From JBEKYD01 sp049509915 (GTDB taxonomy: Bacteria > Acidobacteriota > Terriglobia > Bryobacterales > Bryobacteraceae), in the NCBI GenBank assembly GCA_049509915.1, contig JBEKZL010000020.1, forward strand, positions 1 to 64,000: DNA of 64,000 bases, given 5' to 3'. A program made the position numbers and the translations under genes. This document shows, in pieces, positions 58,438 to 64,000 of this stretch. The first letter of the stretch is position 1; each line of letters opens with the position of its first letter. The notes under the pieces were generated by a model that did not search any database, was not told the origin of the DNA, and was given only the letters and a program-made list of their open reading frames with translations.

Positions 58438-59892
58438 TCAGGCGTTCTTGCTAATGGCGTCGCCGGCCGCGAGTTTACTGTGCGTTTTGCTGTAGGCGAA
58501 ATAGATTATCAGTCCGATCACCATCCAGCAGAACGCGGTGATGAGGGTGGTGGTGTCGAGTCCCGCGATCATCGCGCCGCAGACGAGCGCGCCTAGAATG
58601 GGAACCACCGGCACGAGCGGCGTCCGGAACGGACGCCGTTGATTCGGCTCGAGCCTGCGCATGATGACGATGCCGATGCTCACGAGCACGAACGCGAATA
58701 GCGTGCCTACCGACGTGAGGTTGCCGGCCACCGACTCCGGGACAAACGCGGCGAAACAGCCGACGAAAAAGAAGAGCACGATATTGCTCTTGTAAGGCGT
58801 TTTGAACCTCGGGTGGATATCGGAGAAGAGGTCCGGCAGCAGACCGTCTTCAGACATGGTATAAAAGACGCGGCTCTGCCCGAGCAACATGACCAGGATT
58901 ACGGAGGAAAATCCAAAAAGAATGGCGATGGTGATGGCGACGGCAAGCCAGCCGAAACCGGGCATGTGCGCCTGAACGGCATAGGCGACCGAGCCTTCTT
59001 TGCCGGCCATGGCGAATTCCCGCCAGTTCGCGACGCCGGTGAGCACATAACCGAAAAGCACGTAGAGGACCGTGCAGATGGCCAGCGAGCCGAGAATGCC
59101 GCGAGGCATATCGCGTCCGGGATTGACCGTTTCCTGCGCGGCGGTGGATACGGCGTCAAATCCAATAAAGGCGAAGAAGACGATACCCGCGCCGCCCAGG
59201 ACGCCGCCCCAGCCATGCTGGTTCCAGGCGCCGTGGCCCGGGATGTTAGCGGGGATCAAGAAAGGTGTGTGATTGGCGGGATTGACGAAGCTCCAGCCGA
59301 TGGCGATGAAGACGATGACGATGGAGACCTTGACGGCGACGATGATGGCGTTGACGTTGGCTGATTCTTCGATGCCTTTGACCAAGAGAGCGGTGATGAT
59401 CAGCAGGATCGCGAGCGCCGGGATATTGAGGATGCCGCCTTCAAAGGGAGAATGGGAGAGCGCGTATGGGACCGGGCCTCCACCCATCTGCTGGAGCAAT
59501 TTGTTGAGGTACTCGCTCCAGGCGATGGCCACGGTGGCGGCGCCGAGAGCGTATTCCAAAATGAGCGCCCAGCCGATGATCCAGGCGACGAGTTCTCCCA
59601 TGGTTGTGTAGGCGTAGGTGTAAGCGCTGCCGGCAATCGGGATCATGGATGCAAATTCGGCGTAGCAAAGACCAGCGAACGTGCACCCGATGGCTGCAAT
59701 TACAAACGAGAGGGTAACGGCGGGCCCGGCTGCTTGCGAAGACGCGGCAGCCGTTCGGACGAAAAGGCCGGCGCCGATGATCGCGCCGATGCCTAGCGCT
59801 ACCAAGCTCTTCGCGGTGAGCGTACGCTTGAGATGGCTATGGCTGGCGCGTAGCAACAGGGCGTCTAGAGACTTTCTTCGAGAGAGACTCAT
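58438..59892 (-). CDS. APC-family amino acid permease (cationic amino acid type)
   Basis: A 484-aa permease with about twelve helices. The first helix GIGAIIGAGLFVRTA carries the unwound glycine motif that binds the substrate amino group; FIGFDAVSTAAQETVNPGRD is the conserved helix 6 region; the RFKTPYKSNIVLFFFVG loop is typical of the YfnA/cationic amino acid transporter group. The start ATG at 59892 has a basic N-terminal leader (SRRKSLDALLLRAS). It points toward thiE. No amino-acid metabolism genes are adjacent. Confidence 0.9.
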   Translation of the reverse strand: MSLSRRKSLDALLLRASHSHLKRTLTAKSLVALGIGAIIGAGLFVRTAAASSQAAGPAVTLSFVIAAIGCTFAGLCYAEFASMIPIAGSAYTYAYTTMGELVAWIIGWALILEYALGAATVAIAWSEYLNKLLQQMGGGPVPYALSHSPFEGGILNIPALAILLIITALLVKGIEESANVNAIIVAVKVSIVIVFIAIGWSFVNPANHTPFLIPANIPGHGAWNQHGWGGVLGGAGIVFFAFIGFDAVSTAAQETVNPGRDMPRGILGSLAICTVLYVLFGYVLTGVANWREFAMAGKEGSVAYAVQAHMPGFGWLAVAITIAILFGFSSVILVMLLGQSRVFYTMSEDGLLPDLFSDIHPRFKTPYKSNIVLFFFVGCFAAFVPESVAGNLTSVGTLFAFVLVSIGIVIMRRLEPNQRRPFRTPLVPVVPILGALVCGAMIAGLDTTTLITAFCWMVIGLIIYFAYSKTHSKLAAGDAISKNA

Positions 59893-60021
59893 GGGTAATC
59901 GTAATAGCGTACCAAACAACGGGGCCCTTGTCGTGCATATGACCTACGGCGGACCACCGCTTGGTGTGGTCTGCCCTGTCGCGCTTGGCTGTGAGCCGGG
60001 CGAAAAATCGTCGCGCTCGCG

Positions 60022-61128
60022 CTAGTGCTTCGCCGCCGGGCCTTCCTTGGTCTTACTATCGTCGATCGGCGCTATCGGCTTGCTATCCACGTCGCCAAAG
60101 GTGATTTCGGAATCGGCCGAGTACTTGCGATAGATGCGGAACTGCTCGTCGTTACGGCTCAGGTAGTCGTCGCCGGCCATGGTGATCACCGATTTCAGCG
60201 GCAGCAGGAAAGTATGGCCGCTCAGCTCCACATAGTCGTAGTAGAGCCGGGTTTCCGCGGCCTTGACGGGAAAATCGGCCGGAAGATTTTCTGCCTTAAC
60301 GGTGACGCACATCACCTGATGCGTGTCCTTGTCCAGCATCACCAGGCCGCTGTAAGCCGAGATCACCTTGCGATCGGTGCCTTCCGAGCGGATTTCGTAG
60401 TGCGAGCGGGGCTGGTCGATGAAATAGCTGAAAACCATTACCGGCCGCCGGTCCAGGTAGGACCAGCGGGCCCACTCGAAGCGGGCCTGGCTGGAAGGGT
60501 CGAAAATGCCCGCCATCAAACTGCCGAAATCGCCGAAGGATTTGGCGCCGCCCACTTTTTCGTAATCCTGGTTGGTGATCCGGTTATCGACCAGCATCAG
60601 CTTGTACTGCTCCCTCTGCTGGTAGTAACTGAGGCGAATCTGCAGGGTATCCTGATCGCGCCAATCCGGCGTCGCACCGGGGCGCGGCTTGGGTGCGGCC
60701 GAGCGCCGCACCACTTCGGTGCAGATGAAGTCCGGCAGGCTGCGCGCGTAGTTGAACGCGTACTCGCGAGCTTCCTGAATCAGTTGGCCCTGTTCGGCGG
60801 CCGATGGAGGCGCCGCCTGCTGGTAGACGGGGACGGCGGTGGTCAAGGCGGAGGCGGACGGCTCCGGCAGGCTCGCCGATTGATCGCGCAACGCTTCGAG
60901 GGCGTGCAGAGTCCTCGCCCCGATGCCGAAGCTCTGGAGTTGCTCGATCACGCGGTTGTCCAGCTTGTCGGTCAATTTCACTTTGGCGAGATAGGCAGCC
61001 ACGTCCTTGTCCGGAATGTTGGTTTTGACGGAGGACCGCACGAACTCGACGACTCTCGAGACGGTCAACGTGTCGGCCAGCGCCAGCGCGGCGGCGAGAC
61101 ACGCGACGGCTAAGATCCGGAAGCGCAT
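60022..61128 (-). CDS. Acidobacteria-type secreted protein of unknown function
   Basis: A 368-aa exported protein: signal peptide at residues 1-18, then a short helical region (VVEFVRSSVKTNIPDKDVAA), a proline-rich link, and a beta-rich domain (EYAFNYARSLPDFICTEVVRR, MAGIFDPSSQARFEWARWSY, HYEIRSEGTDRKVISAYSGL). There are two cysteines, in DFICTE and VMCVTV. I have seen this layout only as a hypothetical family; no reaction can be given. It starts 88 bases before the divergent pterin operon. Confidence 0.65.
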   Translation of the reverse strand: MRFRILAVACLAAALALADTLTVSRVVEFVRSSVKTNIPDKDVAAYLAKVKLTDKLDNRVIEQLQSFGIGARTLHALEALRDQSASLPEPSASALTTAVPVYQQAAPPSAAEQGQLIQEAREYAFNYARSLPDFICTEVVRRSAAPKPRPGATPDWRDQDTLQIRLSYYQQREQYKLMLVDNRITNQDYEKVGGAKSFGDFGSLMAGIFDPSSQARFEWARWSYLDRRPVMVFSYFIDQPRSHYEIRSEGTDRKVISAYSGLVMLDKDTHQVMCVTVKAENLPADFPVKAAETRLYYDYVELSGHTFLLPLKSVITMAGDDYLSRNDEQFRIYRKYSADSEITFGDVDSKPIAPIDDSKTKEGPAAKH

Positions 61129-61216
61129 ATTCTCAGTTTCGCACGGGCCAAACGGCCGGGTGCGTTACCATGGAATGGAATCCCGCGGACATCCCCGCGA
61201 ATCTAACAGTGGTCCT

Positions 61217-61648
61217 ATGCTGATCACCCGTAAAGCCGAATTCTCCGCTTCTCATGTTTGCCGCAGCGCACGGCTCTCCGAAGAGGAAAACCTGCGCCAG
61301 TACGGGGCGGCCGCCAATCCGCGAGGGCACGGGCACAATTACGTGCTTGAAGTCACGCTGTCGGGCGAGCCCCATCCGGTGACCGGCATGGTTTTGGATT
61401 TGAAAGAGCTGAAGGCGATTCTGGAGCGCGAAGTCGTGAACCCGTACGACCACCGCTTTCTGAATTACGAAGTGCCGCCGTTCGACCGCATCGTGCCCAC
61501 CACCGAGAATATCGCGCGTGACATCTGGCGGCGGCTGGAGCCGCACGTGTCCAGCGGCGGCATGCGCCTTCACGCGGTGCGGGTGTACGAAACCCCGGAT
61601 TTGTTTGTGGATTATTTCGGGGGAGCGGCAGAAACATGTTCCGCCTGA
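61217..61648 (+). CDS. 6-pyruvoyl-tetrahydropterin synthase-like protein lacking the catalytic cysteine
   Basis: A 143-aa PTPS-fold protein. The zinc histidines are present (SASHVCRS near residue 12 and GHGHNY near residue 39), as are the YDHRFLN aspartate-histidine pair and the YETPD glutamate. At the catalytic cysteine position, six residues before GHGHNY, it has alanine (QYGAAANPRGHGH). It is therefore not a standard PTPS or QueD. PTPS-III enzymes replace the cysteine by glutamate and cleave the side chain for folate; here neither is found. The next gene starts 13 bases inside its 3' end. Confidence 0.85.
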   Translation: MLITRKAEFSASHVCRSARLSEEENLRQYGAAANPRGHGHNYVLEVTLSGEPHPVTGMVLDLKELKAILEREVVNPYDHRFLNYEVPPFDRIVPTTENIARDIWRRLEPHVSSGGMRLHAVRVYETPDLFVDYFGGAAETCSA

Positions 61649-62056
61649 CCCGCCGCTACCGGTTTTCGGCGTCGCACCGGCTGCACTCCGCCGCGCTCAG
61701 CGCCGAAGAGAATCGACGCTTGTATGGGAAATGCAACAACCCGTTCGGCCACGGCCACAACTACGTGGTGGAGGTGAGCGCGCGCGGGCCGGCCGACGAC
61801 GGCACCGGCACGGCGGTGAACCCGGCGGTGCTGGACGCACTGGTGGACCGGCACGTGATCGCGGCGTTCGACCACCGCGACCTGTCGAGCGAGATCGAGC
61901 GGTTCCAGGATCTGCCTCCTACTTCCGAGAACGTCGCGGTGGAGATTTGTCGGCGCCTGAAGACCCATTGGCCGGAAGCGTTTCCGGGCGCTTGGCCGAA
62001 GCTGGAAAAAATCCGCATCGCGGAAACGGACCGCAACATCTTTGAGGTGAATGCCG

Positions 62057-62070
<14 letters not shown>
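61636..62070 (+). CDS. 6-pyruvoyl-tetrahydropterin synthase/QueD-type protein
   Basis: A 144-aa PTPS with full active site: SASHRLH near residue 14, catalytic cysteine in YGKCNNPFGHGHNY, the D-H of AFDHRDL and the terminal E of IAETDRN. The KCNNPFGHGHNY pattern is like eukaryotic PTPS, which makes pyruvoyl tetrahydropterin, but QueD-type chemistry cannot be excluded. It overlaps both neighbours (13 bases with the first paralogue, 14 with folE), so all three are translated together. Confidence 0.9.
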
Positions 62071-62668
<598 letters not shown>

Positions 62669-62696
62669 GCACCGCGCTGCCGGCGAGTGTCCGCGC

Positions 62697-63860
62697 TCAG
62701 ATTTTTTGCCCGGTCGCCCCGGGGCCGAAGTCGAAGAACGCTTCCTTCACGCTTAGGCCGGCCACTTCGATCCGCTTCAGGTCGGTCGTGCCCACGCCCA
62801 CGGCTTCGCACAGCTTGAGCGTGTTATCGCCGCGCAGGAACGGCTTGGTGCCGCGGTCGGCGCGCGGATCGTATCCCATTGCAGCCATGCACACAGCGTC
62901 GACGCACACCGGGTTCTTGCCCGCCAGCATCACTCCCGGCTTGACGATCTGGACGCCGGGGTTCCACGCGCCCTCGCCGCCCCGGATGGATTCCACCCCG
63001 TCCACGATGGCCAGGTCGATGGGGCGAACCCGCACCAGGTCCGATACGATGCGCGGAATGCGATAGCCCGGGTCGCGCGGCGAATCGGGGTGTAGCTCTT
63101 GCGCCACTCCGGCCGCCGGCTTCCGCGCCCCGTTGTGGCAGACCGGGCCGCGCTCCTGCCGCGGATTCTCGTTGCCGTCGGTGCCGCAGTCGCCGCCGTA
63201 GAGCGAGCACGGCGTGATGCCGAAATTGTTCTTGAGCGACATGGTCACCCCGGCCAGCCAGTGGTTCTTCAGCTTCGACATGGAAACGTACACGTCGCAG
63301 TCGGCGAAGCTGTGGTTGAGGTCGTAGGCCGGGTACATGTAGGGATCCGAGGGCACCTTCATGCGCGCGTACTGCTTCGCCTGGCCCATGTTCTGCCCGT
63401 TCTCCCATTCCACTTTGCAGCCGACGTTGTTGATGGCGGCGATGTCGAGCTGGTAGCGTCCCCACAGAGCCATGTCCTGCCCCGCCGGGAAAAAGGTCTC
63501 GATCATGCGGATGCGCCGCGCCCCGGCACGCGCGATCAGTTGCGTCACGGCCAGCACGGTGTCCGGCTGAGAGCGGTACGGCAGCGCCGGGTCGATGGGG
63601 AAGCGCTGCGGTTGGCCGGTGAGGTTCAGCTTGAGCGCCACCGTTTTGTTCTTCACCAGCGGGGCGATACCGCTGATCTGGTCGAACATGGTGCGCAGCG
63701 ATTGTTCGATCGCCGCGCGGTCATAGGACCGGCAGCGCGCGATGGCTACGGTCGCGGCCGGCGCTTCCTTGGCCTTGGCGGCTCCGCCCAAAGCCAGACT
63801 ACCAAAAGTCGCGCCGCCCGCGGCCAGCAGGTCGCGGCGGGTAAATTGACGCCTTTCCAT
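62697..63860 (-). CDS. Tat-exported DUF362 protein
   Basis: A 387-aa protein with GGAGGTGG before the ATG at 63860 and a twin-arginine signal (FTRRDLLAAGGATFGSLALG). The DUF362 core is visible: VALKLNLTGQP, a central YVSMSKLKNHWLAGVTMSLK and NNFGITPCSLYGG, and the C-terminal GKNPVCVDAVCMAAMGYDP. The family is of unknown function and often found with iron-sulfur ferredoxins; here there are several cysteines but no CxxC ferredoxin motif. It converges on folE. Confidence 0.85.
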   Translation of the reverse strand: MERRQFTRRDLLAAGGATFGSLALGGAAKAKEAPAATVAIARCRSYDRAAIEQSLRTMFDQISGIAPLVKNKTVALKLNLTGQPQRFPIDPALPYRSQPDTVLAVTQLIARAGARRIRMIETFFPAGQDMALWGRYQLDIAAINNVGCKVEWENGQNMGQAKQYARMKVPSDPYMYPAYDLNHSFADCDVYVSMSKLKNHWLAGVTMSLKNNFGITPCSLYGGDCGTDGNENPRQERGPVCHNGARKPAAGVAQELHPDSPRDPGYRIPRIVSDLVRVRPIDLAIVDGVESIRGGEGAWNPGVQIVKPGVMLAGKNPVCVDAVCMAAMGYDPRADRGTKPFLRGDNTLKLCEAVGVGTTDLKRIEVAGLSVKEAFFDFGPGATGQKI

Positions 63861-64000
63861 TTCCACCTCCATTGGTATCAGCCCACTGCCGGCTGACTAC
63901 CCTCGGTACTATATTACGCGACCGAGGGCGCCGATTGCCGGCGAGCTGGGTGGTCAGGTAACGATTCGCGGGCAGCCGCAACCCCGACCCGGATCGAACG

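Noticed and set aside
63965..64000. tRNA-like 3' end on the minus strand (CGTTCGATCCGGGTCGGGG)
   Set aside because: A T-loop-like TTCGATC is present, but the acceptor side would pair with AACCCCG, an odd tRNA start, no CCA follows, and the window ends before the anticodon arm. It cannot be decided from this sequence.

Overview
The window is 64 kb of high-GC bacterial chromosome, by eye clearly above 60 % GC. The likeliest source is an Acidobacteriota of the Solibacter type. This is inferred from the gene mix: an Oar-like TonB-dependent receptor with an N-terminal carboxypeptidase-regulatory domain and no SusD, a beta-propeller/Y_Y_Y sensor kinase, a large VPS10/BNR-type secreted protein, many Tat- or Sec-exported enzymes, and several families of short palindromic intergenic repeats. 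No rRNA or complete tRNA gene was found, so the taxonomy is not proven.

Left end (1-4144): a chemotaxis receptor gene on the minus strand is broken. Its signalling hairpin lies at 1-235 and its N-terminal sensor half at 3650-4144. Between them sits a 3.4 kb island of visibly lower GC, with short imperfect terminal inverted repeats, a 223-aa serine recombinase and six small cargo genes, none with a firm function. This is the best candidate for an undescribed mobile element.

Region 4.3-25.3 kb is housekeeping and accessory: ttcA (tRNA thiolation), motA-motB (flagellar stator), two glycosyltransferases, a dead PIN toxin beside an intact antitoxin, alaX, an intact IS3-family insertion sequence with a 3-bp target duplication, the imuA-imuB-dnaE2 mutagenesis cassette (a palindromic repeat has been absorbed in frame into imuB), a sugar isomerase, an aminotransferase, mscL with a zinc-ribbon tail, a DASS transporter, an AraC-DinB fusion and a diheme-type small cytochrome.

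Region 25.4-56.2 kb is a large carbohydrate and sugar-acid locus: a VPS10-like protein, dhaK-dhaL, two exported enolase-superfamily dehydratase-like proteins, a hybrid-type sensor kinase with its probable LuxR response regulator 8 kb away, GH2 and GH95 enzymes, two unassigned large glycosidase-like proteins, two anion:cation-symporter MFS permeases, a TonB-dependent receptor behind a structured leader, a double cupin and an HpcH/HpaI-type aldolase. Together they suggest uptake and breakdown of fucosylated or galactosylated plant polysaccharide and the derived sugar acids. This substrate is an inference.

Right end (56.2-64 kb): a thioesterase, a DUF4412-like protein, thiE, an APC permease, a secreted protein, a pterin operon (two overlapping PTPS paralogues plus folE; the first paralogue lacks the catalytic cysteine) and a Tat-exported DUF362 protein.
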